From contig JANJXV010000153.1 of the NCBI GenBank assembly GCA_024803745.1, positions 1,178,001 through 1,242,000 of the forward strand: a stretch of DNA of 64,000 nt, read 5' to 3'. The stretch's first letter is position 1; every line of letters begins with the position of its first letter. Below, piece after piece: positions 36,559 to 50,204 of the stretch. This DNA comes from Megascapheus bottae. Its lineage: Eukaryota > Chordata > Mammalia > Rodentia > Geomyidae. Made by a program: the position numbers and the translations under genes. Below the pieces are notes generated by a model. It did not search any database and was not told where the DNA came from. It saw nothing but the letters and a program-made list of their open reading frames with translations.

Positions 36559-39500
36559 CTACTGATTATGACGAATGAGGGAAACCACTGAGCCTAAGTT
36601 CCTTTGAGTCTGGCTTACTTCACTTAATATGATTTGTTCTAAGTCTTTCCATTTCCTAACATGGGGGCGATGTCATTCTTTCTGACAGCAGCATAGAATT
36701 CCATTGTGTACAAATACCACAACTTGTTGATCCACTCATCAACTGAGGGACATCTGGGTTGGTTCCATATCTTTGCTATGGTGAATAGTGCTGCAATGAA
36801 CATTGTTGTGCTAGTGGGTTTAGTATGCCCTTGTTTCTGGATTGTTGGGTAAATGCCAAGTAGTGGAATTGCTGGGTCATAGGGGAGTTGTATGTTTAGC
36901 GTTTTGAGGCACTGCCGCACTGCTTTCCATAGTGGTTGAACGAGTTTGCACTCCCACCAACAGTGTAGTAGTGATCCCTCCTGACCACATCCACTCCAGC
37001 ATCTGTTGTCATTCGTTTTCCTGATCCTGGCCATTCTAACTGGAGTTAGGTGGAATCTTAGACTTGTTTTGATTTGCATTTCTTTTATGACCAGAGATGT
37101 TGAGCATTTCTTCATGTGTCTATAGGCCATTTTTGTTTCTTCTTCAGAGAAGACTCTCTTTAAGTCTTTGGCCCATTTTGTAATGGGATGGGTGTTACTT
37201 TGGAGGTTAGTTTTGGAGTGATTCAATTTTTTGAGTTGTTGATATATTTTAGATATGAGGCCTTGTTCCGTTGTTTGGGTGGTGAAGATCTTCTCCCACT
37301 CTGTAGGCTTCCTGATTAGTTTACTAGCTATATCCGTTGCCATACAAAAGCTCTGCAGTTTAATGCAGTCCCACTTATCCAGCCTTTCTCTGATTTGTTG
37401 TGATTCTTGGTCCTTATTAAGAAAGTTTCGACCTGTACCAAGGAGGCCTAGTGTATCTCCTATTCCTTCCTGTAAACTTTTCAGTGTGTCAGCTTTTACC
37501 TCCACGTCTTTGATCCATTTGGAGTTAATTCTAGTGCAAGGGGACAAAGAAGGATCCAACTTTAGTTTTCTGCAGGTGTTTAACCAGTTCTGCCAGCACA
37601 ACTTGTTGAAGAGGCTATCTTTCTTCCATTGTATTTTTTTGGCTCCCTGGTCAAAGATTAGGTGGCCATAGGTCTGTGGTTTAATATCTGGGTCCGCGGT
37701 TCTACTCCATTGGACTTCAGGCCTGTTCTTGTGCCAGTACCAAGCTGTTTTGAGAATTATAGCTCTGTAATAGAGCCTTAAGTTTGGAATTGAAATTCCT
37801 CCAGCGCTGTTCTTTCTGCTAAGAAGTGTGTTTGCTATACGGGGTCTTTTATTATTCCATATGAAATTTTGAATTGCCTCTTCTATGTCTTTAAAGAATG
37901 ACATTGGGATGTTGATGGGTATTACATTGAATTTGTAGATAGCCCTTGGCAAGATTGTCATTTTCACAATGTTGATTCTTCCAATCCAGGAGCACGGGAG
38001 GTTTTTCCATTTCCTTAGTTCTGCTTTAATTTCCTTTTTTAGGGTTTTAAAGTTTTCATCTAAACGGTCCTTTACATTCTTAGTTAAGCTAATTGCTAGG
38101 TACTTTCTTTTCTTTGAGGCTATTGTGAAAGGATTTTCTTTCCTGATTATTGCCTCGTTCCTCTCAGTGTTGGCGTAAAGTAAGGCAGTTGATTTGTGAG
38201 GGTTGATTTTATGGCCTGCTACCCTTCCAAAGCTTTGAATCAGCTCAAGGAGCTTGGGAGTAGAGTCTATAGGATTCTTTAAATACAGAATCATGTCATC
38301 TGCAAAGAGGGATAGTTTTATTTCCTCTTTCCCTACTTGGATCCCCTTTATGCTTGCTTCTTGCCTTATTGCACTGCCTAGGAATTCTAGTACTATGTTA
38401 AAAAGGAGTGGAGAGAGTGGGCATCCTTGTCTCGTTCCTGATTTTAGAGGGAATGGCTTTAGATTTTCACCATTAAGTATAATACTAGCAGTGGGTTTCT
38501 CATACACAGCCTTTATTACATTGAGAAATGTTCCATGGATTCCTAGTTTCTCCACATCTTTTAACATAAAGGGGTTTTGGATCTTGTCAAATGCCTTTTC
38601 CGCATCTATTGAGACAATCATGTGATTTTATCCCTGCTCCTGTTGATGTGTTGAATTATATTAATTGATTTGTGTATGTTGAACCAGCTTTGCCTCCCTG
38701 TGATGAATCCAGTTAGATCATAGTGTATAATTTTTTTGATGAGTTGTTGTAGACGGTTGGCCAGTATTTTGTTGAGAAGTTTTGCATCGAGGTTCATCAA
38801 AGAAATGGGTCTATAGATCTCTTTCTTTGATGAATCTCTGTCTGGTTTGGGGATGAGGGATATGCTGGCTTCACAGAATCAGTTTAGTAAAGAACCTTCA
38901 TTTTCAATTTCGTTGAAGAGCTTGAGGAGTATTGGTGTGAGCTCTGCTTTGAAGACCTTATAGAATTCAGCTGTGAATCCACCTGGCCCTGGGCTCTTTT
39001 TAAGTGGAAGTTGTCTAATTTCCATTTCTATTTCAGAGCTTGAAATAGGCCTGTTGAGTTGGGATAGCTCTTCTTGGTTCAGTGTGTGTATGTTAATATT
39101 GTCTAGGAATTCATCCATTTCTTCTAGATTCTCAAATTTGTTGGCGTAAAGGTTTGAGAAGTATTCCCTCATGATATTCTGGATCTTGGTAATTTCTGTC
39201 GTGATATTACCATTTTCATCTGCGATTTTGTTTATTTCGATATGCTCTCTTCTTTTTTTGGTAAGATTTGCTAAGGGCTTGTCAATTTTGTTAATTCTTT
39301 CAAGAACCAACTCCTTGTTTTGTTGATTCTTTCTATAGTTTTTTTTTATTCCAAATCATTTAATTCTGCTTTGATTTTAATAATTTTCTTTCTCCTAATG
39401 GGTTTAGGGTTGGTTTGTTGCTCTTTTTCCAGGAGGTTAAGGTGAGACATTAACTAGTTGGTTTGCCATTTTTCCAACTTGCTGTTGTAGGCACTCCGCG

Positions 39501-40401
39501 CTATAAATTTTCCTCTGAGTACTGCCTTTGTTGTGTCCCTAAGGAGTTGATATTTGTGTGCTCCTTATTGTTAAATTTCATAAACAGTTGGATATCTGTT
39601 CTGATCTCTTCGATTACCCATTGTTTTTGATTCAACAATGTGTGGTTCAGTCTCCATGAGTTACAGGGTTTTCTTTGGTGGAGATGTGTGTTCAGCTCCA
39701 ATTTGATGCCTTTATGGTCTGAGAGTGTGCATGGAATAATTTCAGTGTTTCTGAATCTGTCCAGGTTTGCTTTATGGCCTAAGATGTGGTCTATTTTGGA
39801 AAATGTTCCATGTGCTGCTGAGAAAAACGTATATTGTGGTGTTACTGGGTGGAATATTCTGCAGATGTCTGTTAGATCTAGTTGGTCTATATAGTTGTTC
39901 AGTTCTAAGGTTTCTCTGTTGAGTTTTTGCCTTGTTGATCTGTCCATAGGTGAGAGTGGTGTGTTAAACTCACCAACAATCACTGTGTTTCGATCTACGT
40001 ATGGTTTCAGTGTAAGTAAAGTTTGCTTGATGAAGTTTGGAGCTCCGGGATTGGGTGTGTAAATATTTAGGATTGTTATGTCTTCCGGGAGGAAAGATCC
40101 CTTTAGTAGTATGTAGTAACCTTCTTTGTCTTTTCTTACTAATTTTAGTTTGAAGTCTATTGTATCTGATATGAGGATGGCAACTCTAGCCTGTTTATGG
40201 GGGCAGTTAGCTTGATAGAGTTTATTCCAACCTCTCACTTTCAAAAGATGATTGTTTTTGGGTAAGATGTGTCTCTCGAAGTCAGCAGAACGATGGCTCT
40301 TGCTTTTTGATCCAACTAGACAACCTATGCCGTTTAATTGGAGAGTTCAGTCCATTGATATTGAGAGTTAGGATTGAGAGATATTTATTAGTTCCTACCA
40401 T
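36559..40401 (-). pseudogene. L1 ORF2 pseudogene, unit 6
   Basis: RT core open for 660 codons (38621-36639) with the unit 4-6 C-terminal frame change at about 36659-36666. A Glu-to-Gln change (KKIQWK) is private. Shared TGA at 38879-38881 and frame change near 38618; endonuclease piece 39501-40244. Confidence 0.95.
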
Positions 40402-40449
40402 TTTTAAAAGCTTTTAGTAGGGCCTGTGTCTTGACAGTTCTTGTGGTCC

Positions 40450-41633
40450 TTAGATGGTATGCTGTTTAGGTGCCATTTCTTTCCCTATATTGCATTTATT
40501 TTGGTTTTCTATGTATAGAGCATCTTTGAGAATTCTCTGTAGTGTTGGTTTTGTTTCGACATATTGTTGCAGCTTTTCCCTGGAATGGAATGTTTTTATT
40601 TTTCCCTCAGTTATGAATGAGAGCTTAGCTGGCTACAGTATTCTTGGTTGGTAGTTATTTGATATAAGGGCATGACATATATGCTTCCAGTCACTTCGTG
40701 CTTGCATGGTCTCTGCTGAGAAATCTGGGGTTATTCTGATTGGTTTGCCTTTGTAGGTTACTGATCCCTTTTCCCTGGCTGCCTTTAGGATCTTTCCTTT
40801 CGTTTCTATTGATCCAGTTCAGATCACAATGTGGCGGTGGGATGTTCTTTTCTGGTCAGGTCTGTTTGGGGTTCTAAAAGCTTCTCGTATCTGGATGGGC
40901 CTGCCCTTCTGGATATTTGGGAAATTCTCTGAGATGATTCCCTGAAGTATATTTCCAAATCCATTGACCTCTTTCTCCACGCCCTCCTCAGTACCAACTA
41001 GCCTTAAATTAGGCTTCCTAATTGTATCTTGGACCTCCTGAAGCGCTCTCTCATATTTCCTAGATTTGGATTGACTCATTTTCTGTTCTTTATAATACCT
41101 AAATTATCTTCAGCCACGGAAATTCTCTCCTCTGCAATGTCTAACCTGCTATCAAAGCTATCTACTTCATTTTTCATCTCCCTTGCTTCTAATTGCTCAC
41201 TTTTGATGCCTTGCATCCCTTGTTTTAGATCATGTATGGATTTCTTTATCTCCTTGATTTCCTTCTGAGTGGTTAGCTCGGTAGCTTTATTTTCTTTGGA
41301 CATTTGCTGGAGTTTGGTCACGTTTTTATTTGTGGATTCTTTGAATTCATCCATCTTTCTTTGAAAAACCTTTATTATGGCCTCCTTTATGGCTTCTTCT
41401 TTTTCACTTATCACCTTGTTTTTGCTTTCCTCTTGTTCAGGTATGGCTTCCTCCATTATCTCTTTCTTTATATTTTCACATTTTTCATTAATGATGTTTA
41501 TCATTTGCATTTGTGTAGCAATTGGAAGACTCTCCTCTAGGTTTGCCAGTGACTGTTCCATTGTCTGTTTACATTGGGTGGGGGATGTTGTTTCTTGATT
41601 TGACATTTTTCTTGAGTTTCTTGTTCTGCCCAT
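40450..41633 (-). pseudogene. L1 ORF1 pseudogene, unit 6
   Basis: Coiled-coil half 41633-41076, frame break, RRM-like half cut at 40819 by the CGA-to-TGA change shared with units 5 and 8; array-wide TAG at 40633. A Leu-to-Met change near 41503 is shared with unit 7. Confidence 0.94.
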
Positions 41634-42296
41634 TTGAAAATGGGAGCAAGATTACTACTAAATACGATTATAGTTTTTCAGATATAACCAACCTAGACCT
41701 CTGTAGCTGGCAGACACTAGATGTTCACAAGTTTTGATTGGTATTATCACTCTTTCTTTTTGTGCACTTACAGACCAGCCTAATACAACCACTGATAAGC
41801 GATTTATACCCAAAACAATAAGCCTCTCAATCCAATCTCTATTGTCTTTAAGTCCCTCTGAGCCTAGAGAATAATTAACCACCTACATATACAATATTGC
41901 TCAACAGCCATCAAGTGTAGATCCGTGCAGTATAAGGGTTGAAAGACGAGCAGAGGTCCAGAGATAGAACAAAAGAAAGAGAGAGGTCAGGGGAGGTGCA
42001 AGAGGATTAACGTAGGAGTGTAAGAATATTGTAGTAATGAAGAAAAGTTATAGCATAAGGATAACTGACATAAGTTGGTAAGTAGGTAGCATATTTGAGT
42101 ACAAAGTTTGGAAAGTATTAGAATAAAACTTATGTGTTGCTGCACGACTAGCTCTTAGCCCAACCAGTGGCCTCACAGTGGACCATGGGATGGATCTGTT
42201 TTTCTTGTCTACGTTGAGGGAAAGGGGTATTTCACAAGATGCAGAAGCGAAGATTTCAGAAGCAAATGCTGTGAGTGAATTAGCTCGTAAAAAGCA
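41634..42296. other. L1 5' UTR and flank, unit 6
   Basis: Unit 5-like ('gaacaaaagaaag'). Nothing recognised. Confidence 0.6.
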
Positions 42297-42509
42297 TTTT
42301 TATTTTCTTTTATCTTTCTGCCAGTCTTGGGGCTTGAATTCAGGGCCTGAGCACTGTCCTCGGGTTTTCTCAAGTCTAGCCCTCTGCCACTTGAGCCACA
42401 GTGCCACATCTAGATTTTCTATCTATGTGGTACTGAGCAATCAAACCCAGATCTTCATGGATGCTAGGCAAGCACTCTACCACTATGCCAAACTCTCAAC
42501 CCTGACATA
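42297..42509 (-). mobile_element. SINE-a, unit 6
   Basis: Minus-strand dimeric ID-type SINE matching the array consensus. Confidence 0.85.
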
Positions 42510-42531
42510 GTAATTATAAAGTCCTCCTCCT

Positions 42532-42555
42532 CATCATCATCATCATCATCATCAT
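42532..42555. repeat. (CAT)8 with leading CCT repeats, unit 6
   Basis: Eight CAT repeats preceded by three CCT repeats. See unit 5 for the sister state. Confidence 0.95.
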
Positions 42556-42754
42556 ATCCAAATATCCTTTCTCCTACAAAGAATGAACACTTAACTGTGT
42601 CTAATGCTTTTTTTTAATTTCACTAATTCTTCTGTGTTTTTCCCTCTTGCATTTTTTACACATGACAGCAAAGCTAATCATCAGGAAAAAATTGATTAGG
42701 ATACAGAAACCTAATAATATCCTAGTAGATTTACGTCAACAATATGTGCAAGAT

Positions 42755-42950
42755 GCCCTGTGTGTTTGACCTAGTGGGAGAGTCCTTGGCTACCAAGCAG
42801 TAAGCCTCAGGTTGATTCCTCATTACCACATACATAGAAAACGCTGCAAGTGGTGCTGTGGCTCGGTGGGACAGCTAAAGCCTAAAGAAAGCCCAAGAAC
42901 AATGTTCACACTCTGAGGTCAAGTCCCAAGACTAGGAAAAACAAAAAAAA
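42755..42950 (+). mobile_element. SINE-b, unit 6
   Basis: Plus-strand dimeric ID-type SINE with the same missing T in box B (near 42812) as unit 5. Confidence 0.82.
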
Positions 42951-43576
42951 TTCGACAAGGGGCAAAATGCAGGCAGAGAAGGCACTGTGAAGCAAATGTT
43001 TTGTAAAGGATGAGGGCAATATTGACCCTTAAGTTTGGATCTTACCTAAGAAAGGCTCCTTGAGCCTGAGACCAGACTGGTAGTTGGGCCTAGTGGAAGA
43101 CATTGGGATTGGACAAATAAGGTGTGCTGTATACTACATCCACATGTATATTGTGAGATTGGAGGAGAGATTCAGCCTCCAGTATGTCTTTGGTGAGGTC
43201 TTTTGTGAGCAAGGATCTTTGGTCATTGGGCCCTGAAAGGTGACCCTGCCTCCCTCACAATGGAACAGAATATGGAACCCTGGTAACCAAGCCACTGTAA
43301 CTAACAACCAGCTCAAGCCAGCTCACTTGGCCTGTGGCTCAGGAGGAAGAAAGATGTTGCTGTGCTGTTGCCAAAGGTCAGGAAACTCGAGTCTCAGGCA
43401 TGGAAGTTGTGGATGTCTTACTCGAAGATGTACATGCTAGATCATTGCTAAGCCACAAATCCAGTATAACAGAACTTTCTCTAAGAAGAAGGCCAGGAAA
43501 ATCCAGGACAACCAGATGAGGTAAATTTCTAAGAAGAAATGTATTTGACCCCATCATCCTCCCCACACAGTACAAC
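42951..43576. other. Unassigned spacer, unit 6
   Basis: Same ~620 bp spacer with the unit 5-like variants near 43448 and 43568. Nothing recognised. Confidence 0.6.
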
Positions 43577-43993
43577 TTTCTTTTTTTTCATTTTTTTATT
43601 GTAATTAGTAAAAGGGTTAGATGATATTTGCCAGATAGAAGGTGCATTAATTCACATACATTGATACCCTTTCACATGTCTTGGTACCCATTTCCCTCCA
43701 ACCCCACACCCCCCACCCGTCTTGGTTTTCCCCCCTTCCCTATCAAATTTCAAATATCCAAATACAAATAAATCAATATATCAGATAACAAATTGAGATA
43801 CTATAACAATATGGGATAACCAAGGGACAGCAAGCGAGATGAGAAACAACATAGTACATTAAGGACAACAATCATTCATTATATGGCTTTTGTGTCAATA
43901 TCCTGGAGGTCCTTTCAATTAGCTTCACATTATATGGCTTTATATATGGCCTTTTGCTCTATTGACAATCTCTGCTAGTAGAGCCCAAGGTTT

Positions 43994-46900
43994 CTACTGA
44001 TTATGACGAATGAGGGAAACCACTGAGCCTAAGTTCCTTTGAGTCTGGCTTACTTCACTTAATATGATTTGTTCTAAGTCTTTCCATTTCCTAACAAATG
44101 GGGCGATGTCATTCTTTCTGACAGCAGCATAGAATTCCATTGTGTACAAATACCACAACTTGTTGATCCACTCATCAACTGAGGGACATCTGGGTTGGTT
44201 CCATATCTTTGCTATGGTGAATAGTGCTGCAATGAACATTGTTGTGCTAGTGGGTTTAGTATGCCCTTGTTTCTGGATTGTTGGGTAAATGCCAAGTAGT
44301 GGAATTGCTGGGTCATAGGGGAGTTGTATGTTTAGCGTTTTGAGGCACTGCCGCACTGCTTTCCATAGTGGTTGAACGAGTTTGCACTCCCACCAACAGT
44401 GTAGTAGTGATCCCTCCTGACCACATCCACTCCAGCATCTGTTGTCATTCGTTTTCCTGATCCTGGCCATTCTAACTGGAGTTAGGTGGAATCTTAGACT
44501 TGTTTTGATTTGCATTTCTTTTATGACCAGAGATGTTGAGCATTTCTTCATGTGTCTATAGGCCATTTTTGTTTCTTCTTCAGAGAAGACTCTCTTTAAT
44601 TCTTTGGCCCATTTTGTAATGGGATGGGTGTTACTTTGGAGGTTAGTTTTGGAGTGATTCAATTTTTTGAGTTGTTGATATATTTTAGATATGAGGCCTT
44701 GTTCCGTTGTTTGGGTGGTGAAGATCTTCTCCCACTCTGTAGGCTTCCTGATTAGTTTACTAGCTATATCCGTTGCCATACAAAAGCTCTGCAGTTTAAT
44801 GCAGTCCCACTTATCCAGCCTTTCTCTGATTTGTTGTGATTCTTGGTCCTTATTAAGAAAGTTTCGACCTGTACCAAGGAGGCCTAGTGTATCTCCTATT
44901 CCTTCCTGTAAACTTTTCAGTGTGTCAGCTTTTACCTCCACGTCTTTGATCCATTTGGAGTTAATTCTAGTGCAAGGGGACAAAGAAGGATCCAACTTTA
45001 GTTTTCTGCAGGTGTTTAACCAGTTCTGCCAGCACAACCTGTTGAAGAGGCTATCTTTCTTCCATTCTATTTTTTTGGCTCCCTGGTCAAAGATTACGTG
45101 GCCATAGGTCTGTGGTTTAATATCTGGGTCCGCAGTTCTACTCCATTGGACTTCAGGCCTGTTCTTGTGCCAGTACCAAGCTGTTTTGAGAATTATAGCT
45201 CTGTAATAGAGCCTTAAGTTTGGAATTGAAATTCCTCCAGCGCTGTTCTTTCTGCTAAGAAGTGTTTTTGCCATACGGGGTCTTTTATTATTCCATATGA
45301 CATTTTGAATTGCCTCTTCTATGTCTTTAAAGAATGACATTGGGATGTTGATGGGTATTACATTGAATTTGTAGATAGCCCTTGTCAAGATTGTCATTTT
45401 CACAATGTTGATTCTTCCAATCCAGGAGCACGGGAGGTTTTTCCATTTCCTTAGTTCTGCTTTAATTTCCTTTTTTAGGGTTTTAAAGTTTTCATCTAAA
45501 CGGTCCTTTACATTCTTAGTTAAGCTAATTGCTAGGTACTTTCTTTTCTTTGAGGCTATTGTGAAAGGATTTTCTTTCCTGATTATTGCCTCGTTCCTCT
45601 CAGTGTTGGCGTAAAGTAAGGCAGTTGATTTGTGAGGGTTGATTTTATGGCCTGCTACCCTTCCAAAGCTTTGAATCAGCTCAAGGAGCTTGGGAGTAGA
45701 GTCTATAGGATTCTTTAAATACAGAATCATGTCATCTGCAAAGAGGGATAGTTTTATTTCCTCTTTCCCTACTTGGATCCCCTTTATGCTTGCTTCTTGC
45801 CTTATTGCACTGCCTAGGAATTCTAGTACTATGTTAAAAAGGAGTGGAGAGAGTGGGCATCCTTGTCTCGTTCCTGATTTTAGAGGGAATGGCTTTAGAT
45901 TTTCACCATTAAGTATAATACTAGCAGTGGGTTTCTCATACACAGCCTTTATTACATTGAGAAATGTTCCATGGATTCCTAGTTTCTCCACATCTATTAA
46001 CATAAAGGGGTTTTGGATCTTGTCAAATGCCTTTTCCGCATCTATTGAGACAATCATGTGATTTTATCCCTGCTCCTGTTGATGTGTTGAATTATATTAA
46101 TTGATTTGTGTATGTCTAACCAGCTTTGCCTCCCTGTGATGAATCCAGTTTGATCATAGTGTATAATTTTTTTGATGAGTTGTTGTAGACGGTTGGCCAG
46201 TATTTTGTTGAGAAGTTTTGCATCGAGGTTCATCAAAGAAATGGGTCTATAGATCTCTTTCTTTGATGAATCTCTGTCTGGTTTGGGGATGAGGGATATG
46301 CTGGCTTCACAGAATCAGTTTAGTAAAGAACCTTCATTTTCAATTTCGTTGAAGAGCTTGAGGAGTATTGGTGTGAGCTCTGCTTTGAAGACCTTATAGA
46401 ATTCAGCTGTGAATCCACCTGGCCCTGGGCTCTTTTTAAGTGGAAGTTGTCTAATTTCCATTTCTATTTCAGAGCTTGAAATAGGCCTGTTGAGTTGGGA
46501 TAGCTCTTCTTGGTTCAGTGTGTGTATGTTAATATTGTCTAGGAATTCATCCATTTCTTCTAGATTCTCAAATTTGTTGGCGTAAAGGTTTGAGAAGTAT
46601 TCCCTCATGATATTCTGGATCTTGGTAATTTCTGTCGTGATATTACCATTTTCATCTGCGATTTTGTTTATTTCGATATGCTCTCTTCTTTTTTTGGTAA
46701 GATTTGCTAAGGGCTTGTCAATTTTGTTAATTCTTTCAAGAACCAACTCCTTGTTTTGTTGATTCTTTCTATAGTTTTTTTATTCCAAATCATTTAATTC
46801 TGCTTTGATTTTAATAATTTGCTTTCTCCTAACGGGTTTAGGGTTGGTTTGTTGCTCTCTTTCCAGGAGGTTAAGGTGAGACATTAACTAGTTGGTTTGC

Positions 46901-47835
46901 CATATTTCCAACTTGCTGTTGTAGGCACTCCGCGCTATAAATTTTCCTCTGAGTACTGCCTTTGTTGTGTCCCTAAGGAGTTGATATTTGTGTGCTCCTT
47001 ATTGTTAAATTTCATAAACAGTTGGATATCTGTTCTGATCTCTTCGATTACCCATTGTTTTTGATTCAACAATGTGTGGTTCAGTCTCCATGAGTTACAG
47101 GGTTTTCTTTGGTGCAGATGTGTGTTCAGCTCCAATTTGATGCCTTTATGGTCTGAGAGTGTGCATGGAATAATTTCAGTGTTTCTGAATCTGTCCAGGT
47201 TTGCTTTATGGCCTAAGATGTGGTCTATTTTGGAAAATGTTCCATGTGCTGCTGAGAAAAACGTATATTGTGGTGTTACTGGGTGGAATATTCTGCAGAT
47301 GTCTGTTAGATCTAGTTGGTCTATATAGTTGTTCAGTTCTAAGGTTTCTCTGTTGAGTTTTTGCCTTGTTGATCTGTCCATAGGTGAGAGTGGTGTGTTA
47401 AACTCACCAACAATCACTGTGTTTCGATCTACGAATGGTTTCAGTGTAAGTAAAGTTTGCTTGATGAAGTTTGGAGCTCCGGGATTGGGTGTGTAAATAT
47501 TTAGGATTGTTATGTCTTCCGGGAGGAAAGATCCCTTTAGTAGTATGTAGTAACCTTCTTTGTCTTTTCTTACTAATTTTAGTTTGAAGTCTATTGTATC
47601 TGATATGAGGATGGCAACTCTAGCCTGTTTATGGGGGCAGTTAGCTTGATAGAGTTTATTCCAACCTCTCACTTTCAAAAGATGATTGTTTTTGGGTAAG
47701 ATGTGTCTCTCGAAGTCAGCAGAACGATGGCTCTTGCTTTTTGATCCAACTAGACAACCTATGCCGTTTAATTGGAGAGTTAAGTCCATTGATATTGAGA
47801 GTTAGGATTGAGAGATATTTATTAGTTCCTACCAT
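43994..47835 (-). pseudogene. L1 ORF2 pseudogene, unit 7 (reference description)
   Basis: In a live L1 this gene encodes the endonuclease and reverse transcriptase that nick DNA and copy L1 RNA at the nick. About 1280 codons long, the usual mammalian size. The 3' block 46057-43994 is open for 687 codons. It has RT motif A (SIDAEKAFD) at block residues 4-12, RQGCPLSP at 64-71, catalytic FADD at 106-109 and the C-terminal CX3CX7HX4C motif at 541-558. Upstream, the linker block (46746-46315) ends in the array-wide TGA. A frame change near 46054 sits right before motif A. The endonuclease block 46935-47789 keeps the SDH motif and KIDHI, but reads GEFN where active L1s have GDFN. The N-terminus has a TGA and a frame change. 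It is non-functional as it stands. Confidence 0.95.
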
Positions 47836-47883
47836 TTTTAAAAGCTTTTAGTAGGGCCTGTGTCTTGACAGTTCTTGTGGTCC

Positions 47884-49067
47884 TTAGATGGTATGCTGTT
47901 TAGGTGCCATTTCTTTCCCTATATTGCATTTATTTTGGTTTTCTATGTATAGAGCATCTTTGAGAATTCTCTGTAGTGTTGGTTTTGTTTCGACATATTG
48001 TTGCAGCTTTTCCCTGGAATGGAATGTTTTTATTTTTCCCTCAGTTATGAATGAGAGCTTAGCTGGCTACAGTATTCTTGGTTGGTAGTTATTTGATATA
48101 AGGGCATGACATATATGCTTCCAGTCACTTCGTGCTTGCATGGTCTCTGCTGAGAAATCTGGGGTTATTCTGATTGGTTTGCCTTTGTAGGTTACTGATC
48201 ACTTTTCCCTGGCTGCCTTTAGGATCTTTCCTTTCGTTTCTATTGATCCAGTTCGGATCACAATGTGGCGGTGGGATGTTCTTTTCTGGTCAGGTCTGTT
48301 TGGGGTTCTAAATGCTTCTCGTATCTGGATGGGCCTGCCCTTCTGGATATTTGGGAAATTCTCTGAGATGATTCCCTGAAGTATATTTCCAAATCCATTG
48401 ACCTCTTTCTCCACGCCCTCCTCAGTACCAACTAGCCTTAAATTAGGCTTCCTAATTGTATCTTGGACCTCCTGAAGCGCTCTCTCATATTTCCTAGATT
48501 TGGATTGACTCATTTTCTGTTCTTTATAATACCTAAATTATCTTCAGCCACGGAAATTCTCTCCTCTGCAATGTCTAACCTGCTATCAAAGCTATCTACT
48601 TCATTTTTCATCTCCCTTGCTTCTAATTGCTCACTTTTGATGCCTTGCATCCCTTGTTTTAGATCATGTATGGATTTCTTTATCTCCTTGATTTCCTTTT
48701 GAGTGGTTAGCTCGGTAGCTTTATTTTCTTTGGACATATGCTGGAGTTTGGTCACGTTTTTATTTGTGGATTCTTTGAATTCATCCATCTTTCTTTGAAA
48801 AACCTTTATTATGGCCTCCTTTATGGCTTCTTCTTTTTCACTTATCACCTTGTTTTTGCTTTCCTCTTGTTCACGTATGGCTTCCTCCATTATCTCTTTC
48901 TTTATATTTTTACATTTTTCATTAATGATGTTTATCATTTGCATTTGTGTAGCAATTGGAAGACTCTCCTCTAGGTTTGCCAGTGACTGTTCCATTGTCT
49001 GTTTACATTGGGTGGGGGAGGTTGTTTCTTGATTTGACATTTTTCTTGAGTTTCTTGTTCTGCCCAT
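47884..49067 (-). pseudogene. L1 ORF1 pseudogene, unit 7 (reference description)
   Basis: ORF1p in a live L1 is the RNA-binding chaperone that coats L1 RNA in cytoplasmic particles. Here a 185-codon N-terminal half (49067-48510), rich in Glu, Lys and Gln with coiled-coil spacing, is separated by a 4-base deletion from the RRM-like half (from 48513; hallmark KPNLRLVG and ENFPN stretches). That half is cut at 48199 by a private TGA from a Gly codon, upstream of the array-wide TAG at 48067. The regular terminator is at 47884, giving about 394 codon positions in total. The bicistronic L1 order and the 48 bp gap to ORF2 are kept. Confidence 0.94.
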
Positions 49068-49728
49068 TTGAAAATGGGAGCAAGATTACTACTAAATACG
49101 ATTATAGTTTTTCAGATATAACCAACCTAGACCTCTGTAGCTGGCAGACACTAGATGTTCACAAGTTTTGATTGGTATTATCACTCTTTCTTTTTGTGCA
49201 CTTACAGACCAGCCTAATACAACCACTGATAAGCGATTTATACCCAAAACAATAAGCCTCTCAATCCAATCTCTATTGTCTTTAAGTCCCTCAGAGCCTA
49301 GAGAATAATTATCCACCTACATATACAATATCGCTCAACAGCCATCAAGTGTAGATCCGTGCAGTATAAGGGTTGAAAGACGAGCAGAGGTCCAGAGATA
49401 GAAAAAAAGAATGAGAGAGGGCAGGGGAGGTGCAAGAGGATTAACGTAGGAGTGTAAGAACATTGTAATAATGAAGAAAATTATAGCATAAGGATAACTG
49501 ACATAAGTTGGTAAGTAGGTAGCATATTTGAGTACAAATTTTGGAAAGTATTAGAATAAAACTTATGTGTTGCTGCACGACTAGCTCTTAGCCCAACCAG
49601 TGGCCTCACAGTGGACCATGGGATGGATCTGTTTTCTTGTCTACGTTGAGGGAAAGGGGTATTTCACAAGATGCAGAAGCGAAGATTTCAGAAGCAAATG
49701 CTGTGAGTGAATTAGCTCGTAAAAAGCA
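49068..49728. other. L1 5' UTR and flank, unit 7
   Basis: Carries the unit 4/8 variants ('aaattttgg' near 49536, one T fewer near 49631). No gene recognised. Confidence 0.6.
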
Positions 49729-49941
49729 TTTTTATTTTCTTTTATCTTTCTGCCAGTCTTGGGGCTTGAATTCAGGGCCTGAGCACTGTCCTCGGCTTTT
49801 CTCAAGTCTAGCCCTCTGCCACTTGAGCCACAGTGCCACATCTAGATTTTCTATCTATGTGGTACTGAGCAATCAAACCCAGATCTTCATGGATGCTAGG
49901 CAAGCACTCTACCACTATGCCAAACTCTCAACCCTGACATA
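49729..49941 (-). mobile_element. SINE-a, unit 7
   Basis: Minus-strand dimeric ID-type SINE. A G-to-C change near 49796 (ctcggctttt) is shared with unit 8. Confidence 0.85.
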
Positions 49942-49965
49942 GTAATTATAAAGTCCTCATCATCC

Positions 49966-49966
<1 letters not shown>

Positions 49967-50005
<39 letters not shown>
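49967..50005. repeat. (CAT)13 with CCT interruption, unit 7
   Basis: Thirteen CAT repeats preceded by CCT-CAT-CAT-CCT, the interruption pattern shared with unit 8. A private change follows at about 50017 (tatcgtatc). Confidence 0.95.
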
Positions 50006-50204
50006 ATCCAAATATCGTATCTCCTACAAAGAATGAACACTTAACTGTGTCTAATGCTTTTTTTTAATTTCACTAATTCTTCTGTGTTTTTCCCTCTTGC
50101 ATTTTTTACACATGACAGCAAAGCTAATCATCAGGAAAAAATTGATTAGGATACAGAAACCTAATAATATCCTAGTAGATTGACGTCAAAAATATGTGCA
50201 AGAT

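Larger units (their letters stand above)
36142..41633 (-). mobile_element. LINE-1, unit 6
   Basis: A-tail from 36142 and G-rich 3' UTR tract at 36259-36305. Sister of unit 5 over most of its length, but some 3' UTR variants near 36505 and 36530 match units 4 and 7. Confidence 0.97.
43577..49067 (-). mobile_element. LINE-1, unit 7
   Basis: A-tail from 43577 with AATAAA just before it on the minus strand. G-rich 3' UTR tract at 43694-43740. Ties with units 8/9 over the RT region and with unit 4 at several sites (MLID codon near 45996; 'catatttcc' near 46901). Confidence 0.97.

Noticed and set aside
43994..46057. The 687-codon RT frame as a functional gene
   Set aside because: It lacks an in-frame endonuclease and linker, is entered only through a frame change, and is the C-terminal half of a multiply broken ORF2.
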